From NCBI GenBank assembly GCA_937888895.1, contig CALASV010000209.1, positions 1 through 5,335 of the forward strand: a DNA stretch of 5,335 nucleotides. The letters run 5' to 3'. This stretch comes from an uncultured Clostridia bacterium. GTDB taxonomy: Bacteria > Bacillota > Clostridia > Lachnospirales > Lachnospiraceae. The notes below the pieces were generated by a model. The model did not search any database and was not told the origin of the DNA. It saw nothing but the letters and a program-made list of their open reading frames with translations. This document shows, one piece after another, positions 1 through 5,244 of the stretch (its first letter is position 1; each line of letters starts with the position of its first letter). A program made the position numbers and the translations under genes.

Positions 1-572
1 CCAGTAACAACAATACCAATTAATGCTAAAATAGCAGAAATACCAGCCGTATGGAAAGTTTCTGCTCCAAATTTTTGATAAGTGATAAGCGTACTGTCAT
101 CATTTATAATTAAATCTGCACCTTGCAAACCGATGAAAGCAATAAATAAGCCAATACCAACTGATACAGCATATTTTAATGTCATAGGAATCGCATTAAA
201 AATAGCTTCACGCACATTTGTTACAGAAAGAAGGATAAAAATCAAACCTTCACAAAATACTGCTAAAAGAACTGTTTGAAAAGGAACACCCATACCAAGA
301 CAAACCGTATAGGTAAAATAGGCATTTAAGCCCATACCGGGTGCTAATGCAAACGGATAATTTCCTAAAAATGCCATAAGAAAGCAACCAATTGTAGCAG
401 AGATTGCTGTGGCAAGAAAAACCGACTCGTTTGACATACCAGGTACTATGCCAAGCATACTTGGATTAACAGCAAGAATGTAGGCCATTGTCATAAACGT
501 TGTGATACCAGCAAGAATTTCAGTTTTGACTGTAGTTTTGTTTTCACTAAGTTTAAACCATTTTTCAAGCAT
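1..572 (-). CDS. NCS2-family purine (guanine/hypoxanthine or adenine) permease, N-terminal part, cut by window edge
   Basis: Reading down the minus strand from the ATG at 572-570 gives 190 complete codons that run off the left edge, so the C-terminal half or more is missing (family members are usually about 430-480 aa). The protein opens with a short cytoplasmic stretch and then hydrophobic segments. Residues 71-86 (NYPFALAPGMGLNAYF) are the signature of the AzgA/PbuG branch of NCS2 transporters, and the later GIGLFIAFIGLQGA stretch (about 139-152) is also typical. Known members are inner-membrane proton symporters that import hypoxanthine, guanine or adenine; the exact substrate cannot be read from this part. 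A strong ribosome site (AAGGAGG, complement of 581-587) lies 8 bases before the start. The gene has its own promoter and is divergent from the SpoIID-like gene. Family assignment is secure, substrate is not. Confidence 0.93.
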   Translation of the reverse strand, partial: MLEKWFKLSENKTTVKTEILAGITTFMTMAYILAVNPSMLGIVPGMSNESVFLATAISATIGCFLMAFLGNYPFALAPGMGLNAYFTYTVCLGMGVPFQTVLLAVFCEGLIFILLSVTNVREAIFNAIPMTLKYAVSVGIGLFIAFIGLQGADLIINDDSTLITYQKFGAETFHTAGISAILALIGIVVT

Positions 573-613
573 AAAAAGAACCTCCTTAGTAATAAAAGTT
601 TTAAATTTCTTTA

Positions 614-649
614 TAATAAAAGTCTAGCAAAAACAAAAAAAAGTGTCAA
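614..649 (-). promoter_or_regulatory. sigma-A promoter of the NCS2 permease
   Basis: On the minus strand a perfect -35 TTGACA (complement of 644-649) is followed after 17 bases by TAGACT (complement of 621-626), with a likely transcription start near 614. The leader to the ATG is only about 40 bases. The good -35, ideal spacing and correct position make this convincing, although the -10 matches the consensus TATAAT only partly. Confidence 0.75.
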
Positions 650-656
650 GAAATTC

Positions 657-686
657 TCATAGTTTTTGGACAGGTTTCATATAAAT
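657..686 (+). promoter_or_regulatory. candidate sigma-E (sporulation) promoter for the SpoIID-domain gene
   Basis: TCATAGT at 657-663, then 14 bases, then CATATAAA at 678-685. This resembles the Bacillus sigma-E consensus (about KMATATT, 14-15 bases, CATACAMT), with six of seven and six of eight positions agreeing. It lies about 28 bases before the SpoIID-like start codon. spoIID in B. subtilis is a known sigma-E target, which supports the reading. The region has no good sigma-A -35/-10 pair on this strand. AT-rich DNA gives chance matches, so this is inference. Confidence 0.45.
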
Positions 687-703
687 GAAAAAAGACAAAG
701 TTT

Positions 704-709
704 AGGAGG
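704..709 (+). promoter_or_regulatory. ribosome binding site fixing the SpoIID-like start
   Basis: AGGAGG lies 4 bases before the ATG at 714. The spacing is slightly short but the match is perfect. It argues against the in-frame TTG at 666, which would add 16 residues and put this site inside the coding region. Confidence 0.75.
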
Positions 710-713
710 CAGT

Positions 714-2522
714 ATGCAGGAGAGTACAAGAAATAGGAAATTAATTGGTAGTGTATTGTTATTAATTTTACTATCTGCATTAATTATTATAAAAGGTAAT
801 GATGGCGAAACTGCACTATCGCCCACTCCCACACCTGAGGTTCCTTTGGTATTAGAAAATGTATGGTTATCTCATATAACAGAAAAAGATATTTTTGTAT
901 TGCATAATGGAGAACAACATTCTTATAATTTAAAGCAACCTTTAGAGACAACAATTGGAGAATGTATTATTGATTTAATAATAGAACAAGGTTATGTAAC
1001 AAAAATAACAGTAAAGCAAGATAAAATAACAGCAAAAGTATTACGTATTGGAGAAGATTTTGTAGAATTAGAAGGATATGGATGTCTTCCTGTTGCTAAC
1101 AGTAGTCGAGTCTATCAAGTGTATAATGAAATTGTGGAAAAAAAATGGATTGATGTATTAGTAGGTTATACAACATCTTCTTTTGTAATATCTGGAAATA
1201 CAGTTTGTGCTGTTCTAATAGAAAAACCAGTTTCCGTGACAAATATTCGTGTATTGCTTCAAAATTCTTCTTATGGGGGATATTATCATGAAACATTAGA
1301 GTGTGGAAGTGAAATGAAATTTTATTTAAGTGATGGAAGTGAAAAAACAAAATGGTATGAGCCACAAGATAAAGTAACAGTGACAACGGAATTGGTAGAG
1401 GTGTATGGTGGAAGAATTTATATTGGAACAGAAAAAGAAGAAGGAAAGCTTTCTCTATTTAATGTAAAAAGAGCTGTTGGAGTGCCTTCTTATCGAGGAA
1501 CAATAGAAATTGTCGTTGCAGAAGGAAAACTACTCGTTATCAATGAACTTTCTTTAGAACAATATTTGTATGGTGTGCTTCCAAGTGAAATGCCAGCAAA
1601 CTTTGGAACAGAGGCATTGAAAGCACAAGCAGTTTGTGCTAGAAGTTATGCATGTAATCAATTACTTGCGAATAATTATTCTGCTTATGGTGCTCATGTA
1701 GATGATAGTATGAATTGTCAAGTATATCAAAATTATGGGGAAAATGAGGAAGCAATTGAGGCAGTGAAAGCTACTTTTGGAAAAATAATAGAAAAAGATG
1801 GAAAGTATATTACAACCTATTATTTTTCTTGCTCTTATGGGCATACATCAAGTAATACAGATGTATGGAGTGATACAACTGGGTTAGTATTAAATGGAGT
1901 TGTGCAGGCCAAGGAAAAAGTAACAGAATCTTTGACAGAAAATAAAGCATTTGTCACATTTTTCAATAGTGATAGAACTTGGTATGATGAAGATTCGGTT
2001 TGGTTTCGTTGGAATACAGTGATTGGTTCGGAATTAGAAGAAAAAATTTTGGTAAGATTGCAGGAGAGACAAAAAGCAGTACCTGATATGATTTTCATAA
2101 AAACGGGGGAAGACAAAAATGGAATGCATTTTGTACAAGGAAACCCAGAAAAGTTTGGGAAATTGAAGGATATTATTGTAGTAGAACGAGGAGAAAGTGG
2201 GATTATTAAAAAGTTGTTACTTGTAGGGACAGAAGCATCGTATTTAATTCAAAAAGAATATAATATAAGATATATATTAGCTCCTGTAAATACAGTGTAT
2301 TTGAAAGATGGAAGTACAACAAGTAATATGACATTACTTCCAAGTGCTTATTTTACAGTAGAAAAGGAAGGTAATAGCTTTAAAATTTTAGGTGGAGGAC
2401 ATGGACATGGCGTTGGTATGAGCCAATATGGAGCAAGATATATGGCATCCCAAGGGAAAACGTATGAAGAAATTTTGAAACACTTTTATGAGGGGACATC
2501 ATTAGTTTATTTGTATCAATAA
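714..2522 (+). CDS. SpoIID/LytB-domain membrane-anchored peptidoglycan-remodelling protein (602 aa)
   Basis: Residues 10-26 form one hydrophobic segment after a basic N-terminus, with no lipobox or obvious signal-peptidase site, so it is probably an anchor. A Pro/Thr linker follows (about 36-44), then a beta-rich region to about 175. The SpoIID domain begins near IRVLL (178-182). YLYGVLPSEMP (284-294) contains E292, the equivalent of the catalytic Glu of B. subtilis SpoIID. LKAQAVCARSYA follows, and GHGHGVGMSQYGA (562-574) closes the core. SpoIID proteins are lytic transglycosylases that cleave glycan strands stripped of stem peptides, and act in engulfment with SpoIIP and SpoIIM. H328, C335, C373 and H377 lie in the core and might bind metal, as reported for C. 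difficile SpoIID; ligand equivalence is unchecked. At 602 aa it is much longer than B. subtilis SpoIID (about 340 aa). The neighbours (permease, YihY) are not the usual spoIID surroundings, so it may be a paralogue rather than the main engulfment enzyme. Confidence 0.9.
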   Translation: MQESTRNRKLIGSVLLLILLSALIIIKGNDGETALSPTPTPEVPLVLENVWLSHITEKDIFVLHNGEQHSYNLKQPLETTIGECIIDLIIEQGYVTKITVKQDKITAKVLRIGEDFVELEGYGCLPVANSSRVYQVYNEIVEKKWIDVLVGYTTSSFVISGNTVCAVLIEKPVSVTNIRVLLQNSSYGGYYHETLECGSEMKFYLSDGSEKTKWYEPQDKVTVTTELVEVYGGRIYIGTEKEEGKLSLFNVKRAVGVPSYRGTIEIVVAEGKLLVINELSLEQYLYGVLPSEMPANFGTEALKAQAVCARSYACNQLLANNYSAYGAHVDDSMNCQVYQNYGENEEAIEAVKATFGKIIEKDGKYITTYYFSCSYGHTSSNTDVWSDTTGLVLNGVVQAKEKVTESLTENKAFVTFFNSDRTWYDEDSVWFRWNTVIGSELEEKILVRLQERQKAVPDMIFIKTGEDKNGMHFVQGNPEKFGKLKDIIVVERGESGIIKKLLLVGTEASYLIQKEYNIRYILAPVNTVYLKDGSTTSNMTLLPSAYFTVEKEGNSFKILGGGHGHGVGMSQYGARYMASQGKTYEEILKHFYEGTSLVYLYQ

Positions 2523-2525
2523 AAT

Positions 2526-2565
2526 AAAACAAGCAATCTTCGGATTCAAAGATTGCTTGTTTTTT
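2526..2565. terminator. bidirectional intrinsic terminator between convergent genes
   Basis: A 15-bp perfect stem (2526-2540 with 2549-2563) encloses an 8-base loop, CGGATTCA. The right side runs into TGTTTTTT on the plus strand, and the left side gives a T-rich run on the minus strand (complement of AAAATAAAA). It therefore serves both the SpoIID-like gene, whose stop ends 3 bases before the stem, and the YihY gene, whose stop codon (complement of 2564-2566) directly adjoins the stem. Confidence 0.9.
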
Positions 2566-3415
2566 ATTTGCGAGAAAATAAGGAGTGTGTTGCTTGGATT
2601 ACTTCTGGGTGAGATAAAATCATATTGATTTCTGCACCAATAAAGAGAATAAACATACAAAAATATAACCAAAGCATGGAAATGGCTATTGCTGCAAGAC
2701 TTCCATAAGTGTAGGAGTAGTTGCCCATATTGTCAATATAGTAAGAAAATAAGTAAGAAAATAAAAGCCAACCACCTGCTGCAATAATAGCTCCCGGAAG
2801 TTCTCTAAAAAAGCTAGATTTTCTGTTTGGTAGTACTAAATATACCATAAGGAAAAATAAAGTAAGTATTGCCATTGTGAATAAAGAACGTAAATTAAGT
2901 ACCATCATAGCTAAATTACGAAAAATAGGAAGTTGTATCATAATAAATTCATATAATTGATTACCAAATACTAAAAGGACAAGCATAAGTATTAACAAAA
3001 TGGCAAAAACAAGTGTATAAAAAGCAGAAATTCCTCGTAAAATGAAGTAATTTCTTGTTTCTTTATGATGATATACAGCGTTTAATCCTTTAGAAAGAGC
3101 AACTATGCCATTAGAGGCAGACCAAAGAGCAGCGATAACAGAAACAGAAAGTAATGTACCTGATGATTTTTGTATCAATTCATTGAGAATAGTTTGTAAA
3201 AGTGTAGTGATACTCTCAGGAATAATACTGTTAGCTAAAAGTCCTAGGTCGTCAATAGAAAAAGGAAGATAATTCAGTAATGTTAATAAAAACATAAGAA
3301 ATGGAAAAATAGCTAGTATAGTAAAAAAGGCAGCTTGGGAAGCGAAGGCTGAAATGGAATCATCTCGAAGCTTTGTAGTAAACGCTCGGATGAGTTGAAT
3401 ACAGGATAGTAACAT
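2564..3415 (-). CDS. YihY/BrkB-family integral membrane protein (283 aa)
   Basis: The protein has a short cytoplasmic start and about six membrane helices (roughly 27-50, 86-105, 126-150, 177-195, 209-227, 240-264), the expected number and length for YihY/virulence-factor BrkB proteins. Family-typical stretches are ASQAAFFTILAIFPFLMFL (25-43), WSASNGIVALSKGLNAVY (98-115), ELPGAIIAAGGWLLFSYLFS (205-224) and YGSLAAIAISMLWLY near 237-251, followed by GAEIN. Once annotated as ribonuclease BN by error, the family has no settled biochemical role; proposals include transport and envelope functions. The start is supported by AAGGAGT (complement of 3422-3428), 6 bases from the ATG. It has its own promoter and is convergent with the SpoIID-like gene. 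It is complete and shows no sign of damage. Confidence 0.93.
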   Translation of the reverse strand: MLLSCIQLIRAFTTKLRDDSISAFASQAAFFTILAIFPFLMFLLTLLNYLPFSIDDLGLLANSIIPESITTLLQTILNELIQKSSGTLLSVSVIAALWSASNGIVALSKGLNAVYHHKETRNYFILRGISAFYTLVFAILLILMLVLLVFGNQLYEFIMIQLPIFRNLAMMVLNLRSLFTMAILTLFFLMVYLVLPNRKSSFFRELPGAIIAAGGWLLFSYLFSYYIDNMGNYSYTYGSLAAIAISMLWLYFCMFILFIGAEINMILSHPEVIQATHSLFSRK

Positions 3416-3458
3416 AAAAATACTCCTTAAAAATAATTAATTATCTTGGTTTTTTCTT

Positions 3459-3486
3459 ATTATAACATAAACTAAAGCAGAAACAA
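3459..3486 (-). promoter_or_regulatory. extended -10 promoter of the YihY gene
   Basis: On the minus strand TGTTATAAT (complement of 3459-3467) is a perfect -10 with the TGn extension. A weak -35, TTGTTT (complement of 3481-3486), stands 16 bases upstream. The extended -10 makes up for the poor -35. The expected transcription start is about 35-40 bases before the start codon. Confidence 0.7.
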
Positions 3487-3524
3487 GAGGAAAAATAAAT
3501 TCAAAGATGGTGGAATTTAAGAGT

Positions 3525-3570
3525 ACATCACTTTACAATTTTTGAGTATATAAAAGTTGTAAAGTGATGT
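3525..3570. terminator. long hairpin downstream of the Uma2 gene, probable terminator
   Basis: The arms 3525-3543 and 3552-3570 pair over 19 positions with one mismatch (T3539 opposite G3556), around an 8-base loop, GAGTATAT. It begins 16 bases past the Uma2 stop codon, where a terminator is expected. However, the minus strand has no good T-run after the stem (ACTCTTAAA follows). The plus strand has only TTTTATAAT. It may instead protect the 3' end of the mRNA or be an intergenic repeat. Confidence 0.6.
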
Positions 3571-3586
3571 TTTATAATATAGAAAA

Positions 3587-4129
3587 TTAGTCCAAAATTT
3601 CAGCCAAATTAATATAAAAATCTTCATAAATTCCAACTTTAACAGTATCATTGAAAGTATATTCTAGTGTTTCTTTTGATTCAAAGTTATAAACGATAAT
3701 ACGATTCTTCATAGGGTCTACAATCCAGTATTCTCTTACTCCAGTATTACGATATTTAAAAAGTTTTGTATGATAATCCATTTGTATACTACTTGGTGAT
3801 ACAATTTCAATAATCCAATCAGGAGCACCTACACAGCCTTGTTCTGTGATTTTAGATTTATCACAAATGACAGAAATATCAGGTTCAACATAAGTTTTAT
3901 TATCTTTATTTAAAAATACAGCAAATGGAGCAGGAACTACTTTACAAGACCCCTTTTTTGATTTGATGTAATGATTGATGGTAGTAGATAATTCTACAAC
4001 AAGAGTTTGATGTTTAAACGTAGGAGGAGCCATATAATAGATTTGTCCATCAATTAGTTCAGCTCGTTCCCCTTCTGGTAAATTGTAAATGTCTTCTGTT
4101 GTATAAACTAATTCTTTGCGTAATGCCAT
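3587..4129 (-). CDS. Uma2-family (DUF820) PD-(D/E)XK nuclease-fold protein (180 aa)
   Basis: Numbered from the ATG at 4129-4127, the protein shows the Uma2 layout. ERAELIDGQIYYM (21-33) carries E24. PDISVICD (83-90) carries D84. PDWIIEIVSPSS (103-114) carries E108. K122 is followed by YRNTGVREYWIVDP (126-139). These fit the PD-(D/E)XK restriction-like core with its acidic residues and lysine present, so the fold looks intact. Family members are widespread in Cyanobacteria and Firmicutes, often in many copies, and are called putative endonucleases; their real substrate is not established. An in-frame GTG at 4138 would add three residues, but it overlaps the ribosome site. The gene has its own promoter and no partner gene on its strand. 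The length is normal for the family. Confidence 0.9.
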   Translation of the reverse strand: MALRKELVYTTEDIYNLPEGERAELIDGQIYYMAPPTFKHQTLVVELSTTINHYIKSKKGSCKVVPAPFAVFLNKDNKTYVEPDISVICDKSKITEQGCVGAPDWIIEIVSPSSIQMDYHTKLFKYRNTGVREYWIVDPMKNRIIVYNFESKETLEYTFNDTVKVGIYEDFYINLAEILD

Positions 4130-4137
4130 AAAATCCA

Positions 4138-4144
4138 CTTCCTT
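4138..4144 (-). promoter_or_regulatory. ribosome binding site deciding the Uma2 start
   Basis: AAGGAAG on the minus strand lies 8 bases before the ATG at 4129. The alternative GTG start at 4138 would begin inside this site, so the ATG is preferred. Confidence 0.7.
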
Positions 4145-4154
4145 TCTTTGTTAT

Positions 4155-4183
4155 ATTATATTATAATTTAATTATGCTGTAAA
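4155..4183 (-). promoter_or_regulatory. sigma-A promoter of the Uma2 gene
   Basis: On the minus strand TTTACA (complement of 4178-4183), then 17 bases, then a perfect TATAAT (complement of 4155-4160). Transcription would start near 4148, leaving a leader of about 20 bases. The same AT-rich gap (4130-4230) must also hold the promoter of the divergent 139-aa gene, but I cannot choose one among several weak TATAAT-like sites there. Confidence 0.75.
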
Positions 4184-4230
4184 ATCTTTTTTTAAAGTAA
4201 AGAAAAAATTATGTAAAAGAGGAAAAACAA

Positions 4231-4650
4231 ATGGAAAATTTTCATGATTTTTTAATGAGAGAATTAAAGGAAAGAGGGATTCAAACAGCTACCGTTCTTT
4301 CTGTGAATAAAATAGTTGCATTAAGACCGAGTGAAGTATCAGAAGTCATTATTTGTATGTCAGAAAAAGATTTAGAAAATGTGGATAGAATAAGTCGTGC
4401 TAAGTGGGAAGAAGTTTTTAGTGAGATTGGTGGAAAGTATTATGCTCAGTATGGAACTAAAGAGAAAGTAGACCCTCAAATACTTAGTGAAATTGCAATA
4501 CATAACGAGAATTTTGTTGCAGAGGGAGAACATGAAGTAGTTTTTGAAGGACAAATTTTAGTGCCAACAATGAAAACAATTTATAATAAAAGAATCAGAA
4601 GAGATGAAGCATTTGTTGCATATTTAGCTAAAGTGATTATGTTTTGTTAG
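4231..4650 (+). CDS. hypothetical protein, 139 aa, family not recognised
   Basis: I do not recognise this protein. It has a good ribosome site (AGAGG at 4218-4222, 8 bases before the ATG), and its codon use resembles that of its neighbours, so it is likely a real gene. It starts with a probable amphipathic helix (FHDFLMRELKERG, residues 4-16), then a likely strand (TATVLSVNKIVALR). A charged middle section follows. The C-terminus is basic (YNKRIRRDEAF) and ends VIMFC. There is no signal peptide, membrane helix, zinc-binding pattern or known catalytic motif that I can see. It lies between a divergent Uma2 gene and a probable toxin-antitoxin pair. With no clear terminator after it, some read-through into that pair is possible, although the pair has its own promoter. 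The sudden end may mean it is a shortened version of a longer protein, but nothing in the other frames continues it. Confidence 0.65.
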   Translation: MENFHDFLMRELKERGIQTATVLSVNKIVALRPSEVSEVIICMSEKDLENVDRISRAKWEEVFSEIGGKYYAQYGTKEKVDPQILSEIAIHNENFVAEGEHEVVFEGQILVPTMKTIYNKRIRRDEAFVAYLAKVIMFC

Positions 4651-4673
4651 TTTGGGAAAATATATTTTTATAT

Positions 4674-4702
4674 TTGACAAATCGTATACAAGATAGTATT
4701 AT
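4674..4702 (+). promoter_or_regulatory. strong sigma-A promoter of the toxin-antitoxin-like operon
   Basis: A perfect -35 TTGACA (4674-4679), 17 bases, then TATTAT (4697-4702, five of six). A TATAAT at 4700-4705 is an alternative with worse spacing. The spacer contains the palindrome GTATAC (4684-4689), a possible repressor contact. The expected start is near 4709. Confidence 0.8.
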
Positions 4703-4712
4703 AATAATAGAG

Positions 4713-4726
4713 GTGGGAAATCCCAC
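4713..4726 (+). promoter_or_regulatory. leader palindrome, candidate operator or RNA hairpin
   Basis: GTGGGAAATCCCAC is a perfect inverted repeat (GTGGGA, AA, TCCCAC). It sits just after the predicted transcription start and about 10 bases before the ribosome site. Toxin-antitoxin operons are usually self-repressed through palindromes near the promoter, so an operator is the first guess. As RNA it would form a 5-bp G/C-rich stem with a 4-base loop. There is no T-run, so it is not a terminator. Confidence 0.5.
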
Positions 4727-4736
4727 TGGTTGTTAT

Positions 4737-4742
4737 GGAGGT
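4737..4742 (+). promoter_or_regulatory. ribosome binding site deciding the antitoxin start
   Basis: GGAGGT lies 7 bases before the ATG at 4750. The upstream in-frame ATG at 4735 overlaps this site and has no site of its own, so the shorter protein is preferred. Confidence 0.75.
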
Positions 4743-4749
4743 GGTATTA

Positions 4750-4989
4750 ATGGAAACATTAAAAGATTATATTGTTCATATTGATAGTAAAAAGAGAGTA
4801 ACACTACGAGGTGCGACATACCAATATTATAATGTAAAAGAATATAATAATGGTTGTATTATATTAGAACCTCGTGAGTTAGTTGTTCCAGAAACTATTT
4901 CTTCTAGAACACTGGAAGATATGGATAAAGCAATTAGCAATTTTAAAATAGGTTCTGTATCGCCAGTGATAGATTTATCTGATTTTTAA
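4750..4989 (+). CDS. probable AbrB-like type II antitoxin (79 aa)
   Basis: Residues about 8-45 (YIVHIDSKKRVTLRG, then YYNVKEYNNGCIILEPREL) have the strand-turn-strand pattern of the swapped-hairpin AbrB/MazE DNA-binding fold: an I-D-S-K-x-R-V-T-L core, then a hydrophobic strand ending in EPR. The C-terminal part (TISSRTLEDMDKAISNF, then SPVIDLSDF) is a helix plus an acidic tail, as expected for a toxin-binding arm. It is the first gene of a two-gene unit, with its stop 12 bases before the next ATG, and has its own promoter with a palindrome in the leader. Antitoxin-first order, small size and tight coupling are typical of type II systems. The AbrB-like fold is my reading of the pattern; the family name is not recognised. 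It would neutralise the toxin and probably repress its own operon. Confidence 0.65.
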   Translation: METLKDYIVHIDSKKRVTLRGATYQYYNVKEYNNGCIILEPRELVVPETISSRTLEDMDKAISNFKIGSVSPVIDLSDF

Positions 4990-5001
4990 TGGAGAAATGT
5001 T

Positions 5002-5244
5002 ATGGGATATAGGATACGAATGGGTATTCCAGAGATGCAGGAACTTTGGGATGATTTACAGCAAAAATATCATACAGGAATAATCAATAAGGACGAAGAA
5101 AAGTTATATAAGAAATGGGGAAATGCACTTAAGAAATTAACAATAGACCCTTTTTACCCAAGTTTACAAACACATGAAATTTCACCATTATCAAGATTAT
5201 ATTTTAATCCTGAAATATTTACCCCTTCAGCTATGCCTCCATGA
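5002..5244 (+). CDS. probable RelE-like toxin, C-terminally truncated (80 aa)
   Basis: The start follows GGAG at 4991-4994 with 7-base spacing, 12 bases after the antitoxin stop. Residues 1-67 look like the first part of a RelE/ParE-like toxin: a beta strand (GYRIRMGI), two charged helices (EMQELWDDLQQKY and DEEKLYKKWGNALKKL), then DPFYPSLQTHEISPLSRLY, resembling the segment that leads into the central beta sheet of such toxins. From memory, related clostridial proteins are about 120 aa and continue with a KVWQSYLEN-like strand and a later TIIGLEPHPED-like end. Both are missing here. The last 13 residues (from F68) do not fit, and no other frame downstream supplies the missing part. The catalytic or target-binding residues of RelE-type toxins are in the lost half, so this copy is probably inactive. 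Treat it as a likely pseudogene; an unusual short variant remains possible. Confidence 0.6.
   Translation: MGYRIRMGIPEMQELWDDLQQKYHTGIINKDEEKLYKKWGNALKKLTIDPFYPSLQTHEISPLSRLYFNPEIFTPSAMPP

Noticed and set aside
82..279. 65-aa plus-strand open frame
   Set aside because: It is antisense to the clear NCS2 permease, and its sequence shows no family resemblance.
666..713. TTG start that would lengthen the SpoIID-domain protein by 16 residues
   Set aside because: It has no ribosome site, would contain the true AGGAGG, and overlaps the candidate promoter.
1096..2116. Three minus-strand open frames of 60-96 aa (1096-1386, 1662-1844, 1835-2116)
   Set aside because: All lie antisense to the SpoIID-domain gene, with no ribosome site or recognisable product.
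4372..4554. 60-aa minus-strand open frame
   Set aside because: Antisense to the 139-aa gene; Phe/Ile/Leu/Ser-rich shadow composition typical of the reverse of AT-rich coding DNA.
4651..4673. Possible terminator after the 139-aa gene (AAAATATATTTTTATATTT)
   Set aside because: Only A/T pairs with no stable G/C stem; more likely AT-rich DNA upstream of the next promoter.
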